Assembly: GCF_009498215.1 (NCBI RefSeq)
Contig: NZ_CP043498.1
Coordinates: 1,612,001 to 1,676,000, forward strand
Direction of reading: 5' to 3'
DNA from: Rhizobium grahamii
Lineage (GTDB): Bacteria > Pseudomonadota > Alphaproteobacteria > Rhizobiales > Rhizobiaceae
DNA length: 64,000 nucleotides
Part shown: positions 54,633-63,526 of the stretch, piece after piece
Position numbering within the stretch: position 1 is the stretch's first letter
Layout of the letters: each line of letters begins with the position of its first letter
Position numbers and translations under genes: made by a program
The notes under the pieces: model-generated
The model's input: only the letters and a program-made list of their open reading frames with translations
Told to the model about the DNA's origin: nothing
Database searches by the model: none

Positions 54633-56140
54633 GCGAATATCCCGTGTATGAACCAGCGATGCGATCCGGTCTCCGGATCGACACCGTCCCCGGAGCGGAA
54701 AACCCAGAGCCGCTGGCCGCGTTCGTCTTCGACCACGAAGTAGTCGCGAACAGCCTCCAGCTCGCTGTCGCGCTTCCACCACTCGCCGAAGACTCGCTCC
54801 GGACCGTCGGCGCGAGCGATCCTGTGGCGCTTGCCGCGCCAGGTGATACTGACGGGTGGCTTGTCCGGCATGAGCGCGATGGCGTCGATCGGGTCGGGCT
54901 TGTGGAGAAGGCGTACGGGCCGCGGCCAATGATGGACCCAGTTCGCGTCGCGCTCTGTGGCGGCGGCTGCGATCCTTTGCACGCTGCGTTCGGGGACGTC
55001 GGAGGCGAAAGGCGCAACCCGGTAGACGCGTTGCCCACGGTTCCCGAACACATCGATCAGCGGCGTGATGTCGGTGGTGTCCTCTTCAACCAGAGAAGAG
55101 GACCGCTGCTCCTCCTCAAGAGGCTGCGTCACGATGGCAACGAGGGAAAGCCTTTCGATCCCAAAGCCAGGCTCGATCTTCTCCGTTCTGTCACGGAAGA
55201 GTTTCGTCAGCCAGGCAACATCCCGGGCGGGTTTGGCAGTCCCTGCGCGGATTGCCTGCCTGGCTCCGTCGACCTTCTCTACGATCAGGTCGGTCCTGCG
55301 CACGCCAAGTCCCTTTCGCTGGAGTTCTGACACGAGCTGCGTCACCAGTCGCCCAACGTACTTGTTGATCGTCTCCGCCGCACCGATCGGCTCGGCGAAG
55401 GCGCGCGATACCTCGATCAGTTCCGGACTCCTGACGGGTTCGATCGGCTCTGCGAGACGCGCATACATCTGGTCGAGACGGCGGCCGATCTCGGGGCCGA
55501 ACCGCAACGTCAGCGGCGCGCGCGGCGTTGCGGATAGTTCGCCGATGGTCTTGAATCCCAGCGTCCTGAGATCGACAACGATCTGATCTGGAAGCCGAAG
55601 CAAATGGATCGGAAGCTGTTCCACCGCGCGGACGGTTTCCCCGCGCGGAACGATGACGGTCTCCCGCTCGATCGCACGGGCGCAGGCATGAGCGGCTCCC
55701 CAGGTATCGGCGATCGCCACCCGAGCAGTGAGGCCCTTGGCCCTAAAGCGGTTGGCGATCGCCGTGATCATCATCTGTTCGCCACCCTGAAGGTGATCGG
55801 CACCTTCGGTGTCCATGACGATGCCATCCGGCGGATCGACGGCAACGATCGGCGAGTACTGCGTCAGCGCCCAGAGCGTAATGCGTTCGAGGGCATTAGT
55901 GTCCAATACTGCGTCCGCATCGACAAGCATCAGACCGCGAAACAACGCCTGCGCCTTGGCTGCCGGCATGCCGACATGGACTCCCGCCTTCCTCGCCGCG
56001 GCGTCGGCAGCCGACACCCAGCGCTTGGAACCGCTCCGGGCAATAACCGCGATTGCCTGCTCAACGGGAATGGACGGATCGGCCCGCCTTATCCTGTCGG
56101 TCGACAAATCCGGTAGAAAGATCGATACGACCCGCGGCAT
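54629..56140 (-). CDS. imuB: ImuB, Y-family polymerase-like mutasome protein
   Basis: 503-aa Y-family-like protein that is usually non-catalytic and joins DnaE2 to the sliding clamp. It begins [18 protein letters not shown], with DIEG/SVDE-type acidic residues replaced ([21 protein letters not shown]), and ends in the ImuB tail ([20 protein letters not shown]). ATG 56140 with GGAG upstream; it starts about 80 bp inside the end of imuA. Confidence 0.92.
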   Translation of the reverse strand: MPRVVSIFLPDLSTDRIRRADPSIPVEQAIAVIARSGSKRWVSAADAAARKAGVHVGMPAAKAQALFRGLMLVDADAVLDTNALERITLWALTQYSPIVAVDPPDGIVMDTEGADHLQGGEQMMITAIANRFRAKGLTARVAIADTWGAAHACARAIERETVIVPRGETVRAVEQLPIHLLRLPDQIVVDLRTLGFKTIGELSATPRAPLTLRFGPEIGRRLDQMYARLAEPIEPVRSPELIEVSRAFAEPIGAAETINKYVGRLVTQLVSELQRKGLGVRRTDLIVEKVDGARQAIRAGTAKPARDVAWLTKLFRDRTEKIEPGFGIERLSLVAIVTQPLEEEQRSSSLVEEDTTDITPLIDVFGNRGQRVYRVAPFASDVPERSVQRIAAAATERDANWVHHWPRPVRLLHKPDPIDAIALMPDKPPVSITWRGKRHRIARADGPERVFGEWWKRDSELEAVRDYFVVEDERGQRLWVFRSGDGVDPETGSHRWFIHGIFA

Positions 56141-56816
56141 TACACGCTCCAACCTCAAACTCAGCGCACTCGCCCGCTTTCACTCTCATCAGCTCAAGAA
56201 GCCACCGCGCCCGGCCGACACCTGGAACCGGAAGTGCTTCCGACGGCAACACGCTGACGCGCCATCGTGTCGACGACGCGGTTGGCTGGCCGAAATCGCT
56301 GGCCTCCGTTTGCCGCCGCCATCGCCGGACGACGAGCCCCATCGTTCCGGTCTTCTCGGCCGCAAGCTGCAGCCGTCGCGATGCTGTCATCGGGAGGCGG
56401 ACCAGTTCCGCCACGACGGCGCCGAGCCCGCCGAATGACAGCGCCTCCTCCATGGACGCAAGCACGTCCTCTTCCCTATCGGCCTCGACGAAGATCACCC
56501 TGTCCGGGTGAAGACCTGCCTGGGCCAATGCCGGAAAGAACAGGTCCGGCCGCGTCAGGCACCAGATCACCTTGCCCTTGGTGCGCGCCGCCACTCCAGC
56601 CGCAAAGAGCGCTGCGGCCGCACCATCGACGGTGCCCGCTGCACCGCCAGCGAACTCATGCAAGGCTCCATAAGACAAGCCGCCACCGGGCAGATGCTCA
56701 TCGATTTCCGAGATGCCAAATGGCAAGGTCTGCGTCCGGCGTGACACTCCGCCTTCGAGATGCGAAATGCGTTCCCGAAGTTCGGTGATGACGGGGTTTG
56801 CGCCGGATTGCGCCAT
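56061..56816 (-). CDS. imuA: ImuA, RecA-like mutasome protein
   Basis: 251-aa protein with a reduced RecA-type fold: LPFGISEIDEHLPGGGLSYG then HEFAGGAAGTVDG at the P-loop position, where the canonical GKT is missing; KVIWCLTRPDLFFPAL and the C-terminal ARWLLELMRVKAGECAEFEV are typical of ImuA. First gene of imuA-imuB-dnaE2. AAGG lies ahead of ATG 56816 and a LexA site lies 50 bp upstream. Confidence 0.9.
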   Translation of the reverse strand: MAQSGANPVITELRERISHLEGGVSRRTQTLPFGISEIDEHLPGGGLSYGALHEFAGGAAGTVDGAAAALFAAGVAARTKGKVIWCLTRPDLFFPALAQAGLHPDRVIFVEADREEDVLASMEEALSFGGLGAVVAELVRLPMTASRRLQLAAEKTGTMGLVVRRWRRQTEASDFGQPTASSTRWRVSVLPSEALPVPGVGRARWLLELMRVKAGECAEFEVGACNAAGRIDLSTGFVDRQDKAGRSVHSR

Positions 56817-56865
56817 CTGTGGCCTTCGTCAATTCAAGGGTTCCATCTCGTTCAAAAGCGAGTAT

Positions 56866-56880
56866 GTTCTACATTTGTTC
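56866..56880. promoter_or_regulatory. SOS (LexA) box of the imuA operon
   Basis: GTTCTACATTTGTTC fits exactly the alphaproteobacterial LexA consensus GTTC-N7-GTTC. It is 50 bp upstream of imuA, suited to repress its promoter until DNA damage. A weaker GTTC-N6-GTTC lies just beside it (about 56840-56853). Confidence 0.88.
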
Positions 56881-57021
56881 CTTTCTGGATTTCGAGTCAA
56901 CGGGCGCGTTTCGGGTGGATTTTGATCACACAGGCCATCCACAGCACCACAATCTGCTGATCCATGAGGGAATTCAAAGCGTTAGCCGCGGTCGATCCAC
57001 AGGGCGTATGATATCTTACGG

Positions 57022-57270
57022 ATGAGAAAAAATTCCTGCGATCAGATAACTGTGCGACAACATCGGGCTCCAATCATCGCCCTGGAATGCGACATCTGCG
57101 ATCGCCGGACCGATCTCGATCGGAAGGTGGTGGTGAGACAGTTTGGAGCGAGCCTGCCTCTCCGGCAGCTCCGGCGACGACTGACTGTCGGCTGCTCCAG
57201 GATGAATTGCGCAGACAGTATCGACCGTTGCCAGGCGCGTTTCCTGGATATGGATGTCGGCAATGAGTGA
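57022..57270 (+). CDS. Small Cys-rich protein overlapping dinB
   Basis: 82 aa with four or five cysteines in a zinc-ribbon-like order: LECDICDRRTDLDRK, LTVGCSRMNCADSI, then RCQARFLD. The stop (57268-57270) lies inside the start region of dinB, suggesting coupling. The ribosome site is weak, so expression is not certain. No function is known; the link to dinB suggests a DNA-damage role. Confidence 0.5.
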   Translation: MRKNSCDQITVRQHRAPIIALECDICDRRTDLDRKVVVRQFGASLPLRQLRRRLTVGCSRMNCADSIDRCQARFLDMDVGNE

Positions 57271-58363
57271 TCCTGCCGAAATCGCTTCATCGGCGCGGAT
57301 ACGCAAGATCATCCATATCGACATGGACGCCTTCTACGCCTCAGTCGAGCAGCGCGACAATCCCGAGCTTCGTGGCAAGCCAGTCGCCGTTGGCGGTTCG
57401 GCGGCGCGTGGGGTTGTTGCGGCAGCAAGCTATGAGGCACGCACGTTTGGTGTCCATTCGGCAATGCCATCGGTGACGGCAAAGCGGAAATGCCCTGATC
57501 TCATCTTCGTCACGCCGCGCTTCGACGTCTACAGGGCCGTGTCTGCGCAGATCAGGGAAATCTTCGCTGAATACACTCCCATGATCGAGCCGCTGTCGCT
57601 CGACGAGGCTTATCTCGACGTCACGGAAAACCTCAAGGGAATGGAGATCGCAACCGAGATTGCTTTGGAAATCCGCGCCAAGATCAAGGCCGTGACCGGG
57701 CTCAATGCATCCGCCGGAATCTCATACAACAAGTTCCTCGCCAAGACGGCGAGCGATCTCAACAAGCCCAACGGACAGGCGGTCATCACGCCGAAGAACG
57801 GCGCGGCATTTGTGGCTCAACTCCCAGTGAAGAAGTTCCACGGGGTCGGACCGGCGACCGCCGAGAAGATGCACCGTCTCGGCATCGAAACGGGAGCCGA
57901 TCTCCGGGAGAAGGACATTGAGTTCCTGGTCCAGCACTTCGGAAAGTCGGGGCCTTACTTCTACGGCATCGCCCGCGGGATAGAGGACCGCCAGGTCAAA
58001 CCGAACAGGGTGCGAAAGTCGATCGGAGCGGAAGACACGTTCGCGCAGGACCTTTACGACTACGCGCCCGCGCTGGAAGGACTCAATCCTTTGATTGCCA
58101 AGGTCTGGCGCTATTGCGAAGCGAACAACATCAGAGGCAAGACCGTCACCCTCAAGGTGAAGTATGCCGACTTCACGCAGATCACGCGTGCGAAAAGTAC
58201 GGCCCAAGGATTCCGGTCGCCTGAGGCGATCGAGGAAACGATCTCTAACCTTTTGGAAGCGGTGTTTCCGACCCGGAAGGGCGTTCGCCTGCTTGGCGTG
58301 ACGCTGTCCTCGCTAGAACGCCAGACGGATGGGAGCACGACACAGCTCGCGCTGATGCTCTAG
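57263..58363 (+). CDS. dinB: DNA polymerase IV (DinB)
   Basis: 366-aa Y-family translesion polymerase. Catalytic motifs: IIHIDMDAFYASVEQRD and EPLSLDEAYLDVTENL; the HhH thumb (VKKFHGVGPATAEKMHRLGI) and little-finger domain follow. ATG 57263 (MSDPAEIA) has GGAT at a fair distance; ATG 57254 is also in frame. No clear SOS box was found directly upstream. Its end is 12 bp from the stop of the convergent RpiR-like fragment. Confidence 0.94.
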   Translation: MSDPAEIASSARIRKIIHIDMDAFYASVEQRDNPELRGKPVAVGGSAARGVVAAASYEARTFGVHSAMPSVTAKRKCPDLIFVTPRFDVYRAVSAQIREIFAEYTPMIEPLSLDEAYLDVTENLKGMEIATEIALEIRAKIKAVTGLNASAGISYNKFLAKTASDLNKPNGQAVITPKNGAAFVAQLPVKKFHGVGPATAEKMHRLGIETGADLREKDIEFLVQHFGKSGPYFYGIARGIEDRQVKPNRVRKSIGAEDTFAQDLYDYAPALEGLNPLIAKVWRYCEANNIRGKTVTLKVKYADFTQITRAKSTAQGFRSPEAIEETISNLLEAVFPTRKGVRLLGVTLSSLERQTDGSTTQLALML

Positions 58364-58374
58364 GCTCTCAGTGA

Positions 58375-58698
58375 TCAATGGACTCCGATTTGTCTAATCC
58401 CCGCGTTTTCGCCCTTAGATTGGCGTGATCTTTCCAGCATATACACACGGAACATCTCGCGAAACTCCCTGAAGGATCGAAAGCCAAGGCTCGTCAACGC
58501 CCTGGAAATCGCGGACTGTGAGAGGCGGCAGTGGCTGCCTAAGGAGGCCTTGGTTCCAAAGGCGATCAACTCGGGCTGAGTAAAACCGAGCTCCAGAACT
58601 GTCTTCAATGTTGTCGAGAACCCGGCTTGTCTGGTGACGACCAGGTTTTTCAGTTGCTCTACACTGCGTGGCGGCAGCAATTGGCTATCCCCGAGCAT
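58375..58698 (-). CDS. RpiR/MurR-type HTH protein, probably truncated
   Basis: 107 aa. Residues 20-85 resemble the N-terminal HTH_6 domain of RpiR regulators (GFTQPELIAFGTKASL, LSQSAISRALTSLGFRSFRE). Normal members have about 280 aa with a C-terminal SIS sugar-phosphate domain; here the frame stops 12 bp from dinB, so the SIS domain is missing. It is divergent from mocE, with a palindromic 19-bp site between them. It may be the remains of the regulator of the moc/inositol genes, or a short functional form. Confidence 0.6.
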   Translation of the reverse strand: MLGDSQLLPPRSVEQLKNLVVTRQAGFSTTLKTVLELGFTQPELIAFGTKASLGSHCRLSQSAISRALTSLGFRSFREFREMFRVYMLERSRQSKGENAGIRQIGVH

Positions 58699-58786
58699 GT
58701 TTCGATCTCTGGCTTCGATGGTCGTCGCGACCTGTGGCGAACGTCGAAACTATCCCCAGTGGCATGCAATCGATCTACCCGCTGGC

Positions 58787-58805
58787 TGATTGAAAGCAAT
58801 CAGTC
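58787..58805. promoter_or_regulatory. Palindromic operator candidate, copy 1
   Basis: TGATTGAAAGCAATCAGTC: a TGATTG-n4-CAATCA palindrome. A copy with one base changed is at 61653-61671. This copy sits between the RpiR-like gene and mocE, 172 bp before the mocE start. The 278-bp gap holds no other gene. Confidence 0.65.
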
Positions 58806-58976
58806 AGTGGTCGCCTGAAATCTGGAGAGCGTCCAGTCCCTTGGTGGCGTGCGAGAACGAGGTCCGGGTGAATGCGTGACCAGTGGCGCCATCGTTGATG
58901 CAAAACCATCAGGTTGGGTGAGTGATGCCGTCCTCCTTTCCGGTATGGAATTAAGCGAACGTGCCGGGAGGAAAAC

Positions 58977-59294
58977 ATGGCAGATAGCTGGATTGAAGTT
59001 TGCGCCAAGGATGCAATCGATGAGGAGGACGTGATCCGGTTTGACTACGGTGGAAAGACATATGCGATCTACAGGAGTCCGGAAGACACTTTCCACGCGA
59101 CGGACGGCCTCTGCACCCACGAGAAGATCCATCTCGCCGATGGTCTCGTCATGGACGACACCATCGAGTGTCCCAAGCACAACGGGCGCTTCGACTACAA
59201 GACGGGCGAAGCCGTTGGAGCTCCGGTCTGCATTAATCTGAAAACCTATCCAGTGAAGGTCGAAGGCGAGGCCGTCTTCATCAAGGTCGCCTGA
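58977..59294 (+). CDS. mocE: Rieske-type ferredoxin, MocE-like
   Basis: 105-aa [2Fe-2S] Rieske ferredoxin. The cluster ligands are Cys46 and His48 in GLCTHEKIHLADG and Cys65 and His68 in IECPKHNGRFD. It carries electrons from the reductase encoded 2 bp downstream to an oxygenase. In rhizobial rhizopine (O-methyl-scyllo-inosamine) catabolism this is MocE. GGGAGG precedes ATG 58977. The substrate in this strain is inferred. Confidence 0.85.
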   Translation: MADSWIEVCAKDAIDEEDVIRFDYGGKTYAIYRSPEDTFHATDGLCTHEKIHLADGLVMDDTIECPKHNGRFDYKTGEAVGAPVCINLKTYPVKVEGEAVFIKVA

Positions 59295-59296
59295 CG

Positions 59297-60520
59297 ATGA
59301 ACGCCGGGATTGTGATCATTGGCGCTGGCGAGTGTGGCGCGCGTGCCGCGTTCGTGCTGCGCGAATATGGATACGAGGAGCCGATAACTCTCATTGGCTC
59401 GGAAGCGCACCCGCCCTACGAGCGGCCGCCACTTTCCAAGTCTCAGGGTGCAAGCGCGCCCGTCGTCGTAGCGCCCCGGGACAAATACGCTTCCGAGCGG
59501 ATTGACCTTCGGACTTCATGCACGGTGACCCGCATCGATCCCGATCTCCAGCTAGTACATTTCGCTGAAGGCGACCCGATCAAGTATGACAAGCTTCTTC
59601 TGACGACGGGCGCGACGCCGAGGATGCTTCGAGGCATATCTCCGGCGAGCAAGCGCATCCTTCCAATGAGGACATTCGAGCACGCGCTTGGCATCAAGTG
59701 CCTTCTAGGCCCGACCCGCAGGACAATCATTGTCGGCGGCGGCTTCATTGGCCTCGAAGTGGGAGCCATGGCGCGGGCCGCAGGAACCGAAGTGGTCATC
59801 CTCGAGACGCAGTCCAGGGTATTGACCAGAGGAGTGCCCCAAACCATTGCCGACACGTTGGTGGAACGACATCGCCAGGAAGGTGTCCGATTTGAATGCG
59901 GGATTCAGATTGAGGCCGTTCGCGAGACCGACGACGCCGTCGAAGTCGAGCTGGCGGATGGCAGAACGCTGACTGCGGACTCTCTGGTGGTCGGCATAGG
60001 CGTCGTTCCCAACACGCAGCTTGCCGAGGCCGCTGGTCTGGTGATCGACAATGGCATCGCGGTGAACGAACTCCTGGAGACCTCGGCCGCCAATATTTAC
60101 GCAGCGGGCGACTGCTGCTCGTTTCCTTCGGCAATCTACGACGGACGTCGTGTACGATTGGAAAGCTGGCGAAACACGCAGGACCAGGGGATCCATGCCG
60201 CGAAGATGCTTCTCGGCAAACCGGATACCTTGGCCTCGGTTCCTTGGATGTGGTCCGATCAGTACGATCTGACGCTTCAGGTCGCAGGACTTGCAGACGG
60301 CTCCGAGCGCAGCGTCGTGCGGAACTATGAAGACGGTTCCCGGATCATCTTTCACCTTGGCGCCGATGGTCGCCTACTTGCCGCCAGCGGTATCGGAGTT
60401 GGGAACAGTATCGCAAGAGACATGAAACTCTCGGAAATGCTCATTGCCGCCCGCGCGGAGCCGGATCCAGACCACCTCTCGGATCCCAGCTTCAAACTCA
60501 AATCTATCCTGCCGCGATAA
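59297..60520 (+). CDS. mocF: Ferredoxin reductase, MocF-like
   Basis: 407-aa FAD/NAD(P)H-dependent rubredoxin/ferredoxin reductase. Dinucleotide motifs: IVIIGAGECGARAAFVLREY for FAD and RTIIVGGGFIGLEVGAMARA for NAD; NIYAAGDCCSFPS is the second FAD contact. It passes electrons to the Rieske protein. It begins two bases after mocE and is coupled to it. Confidence 0.87.
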   Translation: MNAGIVIIGAGECGARAAFVLREYGYEEPITLIGSEAHPPYERPPLSKSQGASAPVVVAPRDKYASERIDLRTSCTVTRIDPDLQLVHFAEGDPIKYDKLLLTTGATPRMLRGISPASKRILPMRTFEHALGIKCLLGPTRRTIIVGGGFIGLEVGAMARAAGTEVVILETQSRVLTRGVPQTIADTLVERHRQEGVRFECGIQIEAVRETDDAVEVELADGRTLTADSLVVGIGVVPNTQLAEAAGLVIDNGIAVNELLETSAANIYAAGDCCSFPSAIYDGRRVRLESWRNTQDQGIHAAKMLLGKPDTLASVPWMWSDQYDLTLQVAGLADGSERSVVRNYEDGSRIIFHLGADGRLLAASGIGVGNSIARDMKLSEMLIAARAEPDPDHLSDPSFKLKSILPR

Positions 60521-60567
60521 CCACGCCGCGGCACATATTTTCGTCTCTAGTACCCAGGGAGGGTTTC

Positions 60568-61557
60568 ATGACTGTAAGATTTGGTCTTCTCGGCGCCGGC
60601 CGCATCGGCAAGGTGCACGCTAGGGCCGTCACCAGCAATCCGAACGCAAGGCTGGTCGCCGTTGCCGACGCGTTTCCGCAGGCAGCGGATGCCATTGCCA
60701 CCGCATATGGCTGCGAGGTCCGCACGATCGAAGCAATTGAAACCGCCAAGGACATCGACGCCGTCGTCATCTGCACGCCGACCGATACCCATGCGGATCT
60801 GATCGAACGTTTCGCCCGCGCCGGAAAGGCGATCTTTTGCGAGAAGCCCGTCGATCTCGACGTCGACCGCGTCGAGGCCTGTATCAAGGTAGTGAACGAG
60901 ACCAAGGCAAAGCTGATGGTTGGCTTCAACCGCCGCTTCGACCCGCACTTCGTCGCAGTTCGCAAGGTAATCGACGAGGGCAAGATCGGCGACGTCGAAA
61001 TGGTGACAATCACGTCACGCGATCCCGGCGCACCGCCCATCGACTACATCAAGCGCTCCGGCGGCATCTTCCGCGACATGACGATCCATGATTTCGACAT
61101 GGCCCGCTTCCTGCTCGGCGAAGATCCGGTTTCTGTGCTGGCGACCGCCGCCGTCCTGGTCGACAGCGCGATCGGCGAAGCTGGCGACTTCGACAGCGTT
61201 TCGGTTTTGCTGCAGACCAAATCCGGCAAGCAGGCAATGATCTCGAACTCCCGCCGCGCGACCTACGGATACGACCAGCGCATCGAAGTTCATGGATCGA
61301 AGGGAATGGTGTCGGCCGAGAACCAGCGCCCGGTTTCGATCGAAGTCGCCAACGGCGACGGCTATACTCGCCCGCCCCTGCATGACTTCTTCATGACCCG
61401 CTACACCGAGGCCTATGCTAACGAGATCGCGAGCTTCATCGACGCCATCGAGAAGGGCGCCAAGATCTCTCCGTCCGGCCACGACGGGCTTGCGGCCCTT
61501 GCACTGGCAGACGCTGCCGTCGAGAGCGTGCGCAGCGGCCGACGGGTCAGTGTCTGA
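60568..61557 (+). CDS. idhA: Myo-inositol 2-dehydrogenase (Gfo/Idh/MocA family)
   Basis: 329-aa NAD-dependent dehydrogenase oxidising myo-inositol to scyllo-inosose. GLLGAGRIGKVHARAV binds NAD; EKPVDLD gives the catalytic Lys of the family, and GGIFRDMTIHDFDMARFLLG the Asp/His pair. The match to rhizobial IdhA is close along the whole length. GGGAGG precedes ATG 60568. It follows mocE-mocF by 48 bp and ends in a strong terminator, so the three form one operon. IdhA is also known to be needed for rhizopine catabolism. Confidence 0.9.
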   Translation: MTVRFGLLGAGRIGKVHARAVTSNPNARLVAVADAFPQAADAIATAYGCEVRTIEAIETAKDIDAVVICTPTDTHADLIERFARAGKAIFCEKPVDLDVDRVEACIKVVNETKAKLMVGFNRRFDPHFVAVRKVIDEGKIGDVEMVTITSRDPGAPPIDYIKRSGGIFRDMTIHDFDMARFLLGEDPVSVLATAAVLVDSAIGEAGDFDSVSVLLQTKSGKQAMISNSRRATYGYDQRIEVHGSKGMVSAENQRPVSIEVANGDGYTRPPLHDFFMTRYTEAYANEIASFIDAIEKGAKISPSGHDGLAALALADAAVESVRSGRRVSV

Positions 61558-61604
61558 GGGCACAACACCAACAATAGATAACTGCCTCCCAAGCAGCGTG
61601 CCCC

Positions 61605-61635
61605 GCCCCCGGTCCCTGAGCCGGGGGCTTTTTAT
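61605..61635 (+). terminator. Rho-independent terminator after idhA
   Basis: GCCCCCGG-TCCCTGAG-CCGGGGGC followed by TTTTTA: a perfect 8-bp GC stem with a T run, 48 bp after the idhA stop. Confidence 0.92.
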
Positions 61636-61652
61636 TGCCGACGGCAGGGCAG

Positions 61653-61671
61653 TGATTGAAATCAATCAGTC
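61653..61671. promoter_or_regulatory. Palindromic operator candidate, copy 2
   Basis: TGATTGAAATCAATCAGTC, 18 of 19 bases identical to the site at 58787-58805. It lies between the idhA terminator and the aldo/keto reductase gene, 138 bp before its start, and would place that unit under the same regulator as mocE-mocF-idhA. Confidence 0.65.
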
Positions 61672-61808
61672 CTGCACCCGTCCCGCCGGGTGATACGTGG
61701 TAGTTCAGATGCTGCCGGAAATAGGAGATCGATGCATCCTGATCTCGTCTTCAGATCGATCCTCCTGCGTCCAGAATATGACTTGGTTGTTGCCGTGGGA
61801 GGACACAG

Positions 61809-62783
61809 GTGCAGTATCGTGAATTCGGCCGAACTGGCTGGAAAGTTTCGGAAATCGGCTTTGGCGGCTGGCAGCTCGGCGGCGCCTGGGGCGACATGGA
61901 CGACGACGCTTCGGTGAAGACGCTTCTTCATGCGTTCGAGCGCGGCATCAACTTCGTCGACACTGCACAGCTTTATGGCAACGGGCATTCGGAGGAAGTT
62001 GTCGGGCGCGCGCTTCGCGAATGGAAGGGCGGAAAGATATACGTCGCCACCAAGGTTCAGCCGACAGTCTGGCCGGATCCCAAGAATCGCAATCCTCCGG
62101 TTCGAGGGCGTTTCCCATCGTGGCACCTTCGCGAGAACGTCGAGAACTCGCTGACGCGCCTAGGTGTCGAGCGCATCGATCTCTATCAGCTACACTCCTG
62201 GGGTCCCGCAGGCCACGTGGAACTCGACTGGCTGGAAACGCTCAACGATCTCCGGGTGCAGGGCAAGATCGATCAGATCGGCATCTCATTGCGCGATAAC
62301 GAACCCGACGAAGGCGTTGATGCCGCGAAGCTTGGCCTAGTGGCATCACAGCAGGTCATCTTCAACATGTTCGAGCAGCCCGCCCGCGAGCGACTGCTTC
62401 CGGCCGCCAAGGAAACCGGGACGGCAATCATTGCTCGCGTGCCGCTCGACAGCGGCTCGCTCAGCGGGAAATGGACCGCCGACACCTATGCTGGGTGGAA
62501 GCCGGGCTCGCAGCAGCACGACATGTTCAAAGGCGACCGCTTTGCGGAGACCCTGAGGCGCCTCGAAGCGCTGAAGGCCGAGATTGGCGACGGTCATGGT
62601 GCACTGGCAGAAGTCGCGATGCGTTACGTACTGTCGCACGATGCCGTCAGCGTCATTATTCCCGGCATGAGTTCGATCCGTCATGTCGACATGAACATCG
62701 ACTGTTCTGATGGCAGCAGGCTTCCTGAAGAGCTGATCGAGCGGCTGCGCTCTCACACCTGGGTCAGGAATTACTACCGATGA
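61809..62783 (+). CDS. Aldo/keto reductase
   Basis: 324-aa NAD(P)-dependent oxidoreductase with TIM-barrel AKR motifs: LGGAWGDMDDD, FVDTAQLYGNGHSEEVVGRAL (Asp and Tyr of the catalytic tetrad), IYVATKVQP (Lys) and DLYQLHSW (His). The GTG start at 61809 has GGGAGG upstream. Likely oxidises or reduces a cyclitol or sugar in the inositol/rhizopine-like pathway; overlaps the next gene by 4 bp. Confidence 0.88.
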   Translation: MQYREFGRTGWKVSEIGFGGWQLGGAWGDMDDDASVKTLLHAFERGINFVDTAQLYGNGHSEEVVGRALREWKGGKIYVATKVQPTVWPDPKNRNPPVRGRFPSWHLRENVENSLTRLGVERIDLYQLHSWGPAGHVELDWLETLNDLRVQGKIDQIGISLRDNEPDEGVDAAKLGLVASQQVIFNMFEQPARERLLPAAKETGTAIIARVPLDSGSLSGKWTADTYAGWKPGSQQHDMFKGDRFAETLRRLEALKAEIGDGHGALAEVAMRYVLSHDAVSVIIPGMSSIRHVDMNIDCSDGSRLPEELIERLRSHTWVRNYYR

Positions 62784-63469
62784 CCCAAGCGATCGAACTG
62801 CTTCGGCCATCGCAAATCCGGGCGGCATTCGAGGCACGGTCTCTCGTCTACCTGCCTCTCGGCACCATCGAATGGCATTGCGAACATCTTCCTGTCGGGC
62901 TCGACGCGCTGACGGCATACGGCATCTGCAGCAAGGCAGCGGAAAAGACCGGAGGGCTCGTTTGGCCCACCCTCTACTACGGCACTGGTGGCGATCACGG
63001 GGAGTATCCCTGGACCGTAATGATGGAAGGCTCCGAAGAACTCGAAGTGCTACTGCGCAAGACCTTCAGCAGGCTCGCCACACTTGGCGTTCGCCGCGCG
63101 GTGCTGTTCTCCGGCCACTTCGCCGATGGGCAGTTGGAAATGATCGATCGGCTAGCGGCCGAAGCGAGTGGGCACCTCGGGATTTCCGTCGTGGCGACAG
63201 CAGTCAACCGTTTCGATGTCGTTGGCTTTCCGCCGGATCACGCTGGGAAGTTCGAGACGACGCTCCTCGCGGGTCTGCATCCGGACACGATCGATCTTAG
63301 CGCTCTGCCGGATATCGAGTCGGGAGACGACAGGCGCGACCGTCATGATCCCGCCAGCCCGCTCTGGGGCGTGATCGGTGCCGATCCCCGCAACGCAAAC
63401 CTTTCAGAAGGGTCACGGCTCGTCGAGGAGATTGCCGTGAGACTGGCAGCTATGGCGACCGATGCTTGA
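62780..63469 (+). CDS. Creatininase-family amidohydrolase
   Basis: 229-aa metal-dependent hydrolase of the creatininase/MftE-like family. Metal ligands are visible in LPLGTIEWHCEHLPVGLDAL (Glu, His, Asp), GGDHGEYPWT and VLFSGHFADGQ. Members open cyclic amides or act on modified peptides and cyclitol-derived compounds. Coupled by ATGA to the aldo/keto reductase, so probably a step in the same catabolic route. True creatinine hydrolysis is not implied. Confidence 0.83.
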   Translation: MTQAIELLRPSQIRAAFEARSLVYLPLGTIEWHCEHLPVGLDALTAYGICSKAAEKTGGLVWPTLYYGTGGDHGEYPWTVMMEGSEELEVLLRKTFSRLATLGVRRAVLFSGHFADGQLEMIDRLAAEASGHLGISVVATAVNRFDVVGFPPDHAGKFETTLLAGLHPDTIDLSALPDIESGDDRRDRHDPASPLWGVIGADPRNANLSEGSRLVEEIAVRLAAMATDA

Positions 63470-63526
63470 ACGCCTACCGCATGTGCTGCGCAACCGAAGA
63501 ATTCGCTATAGCCTAGGGAGAGAGAA

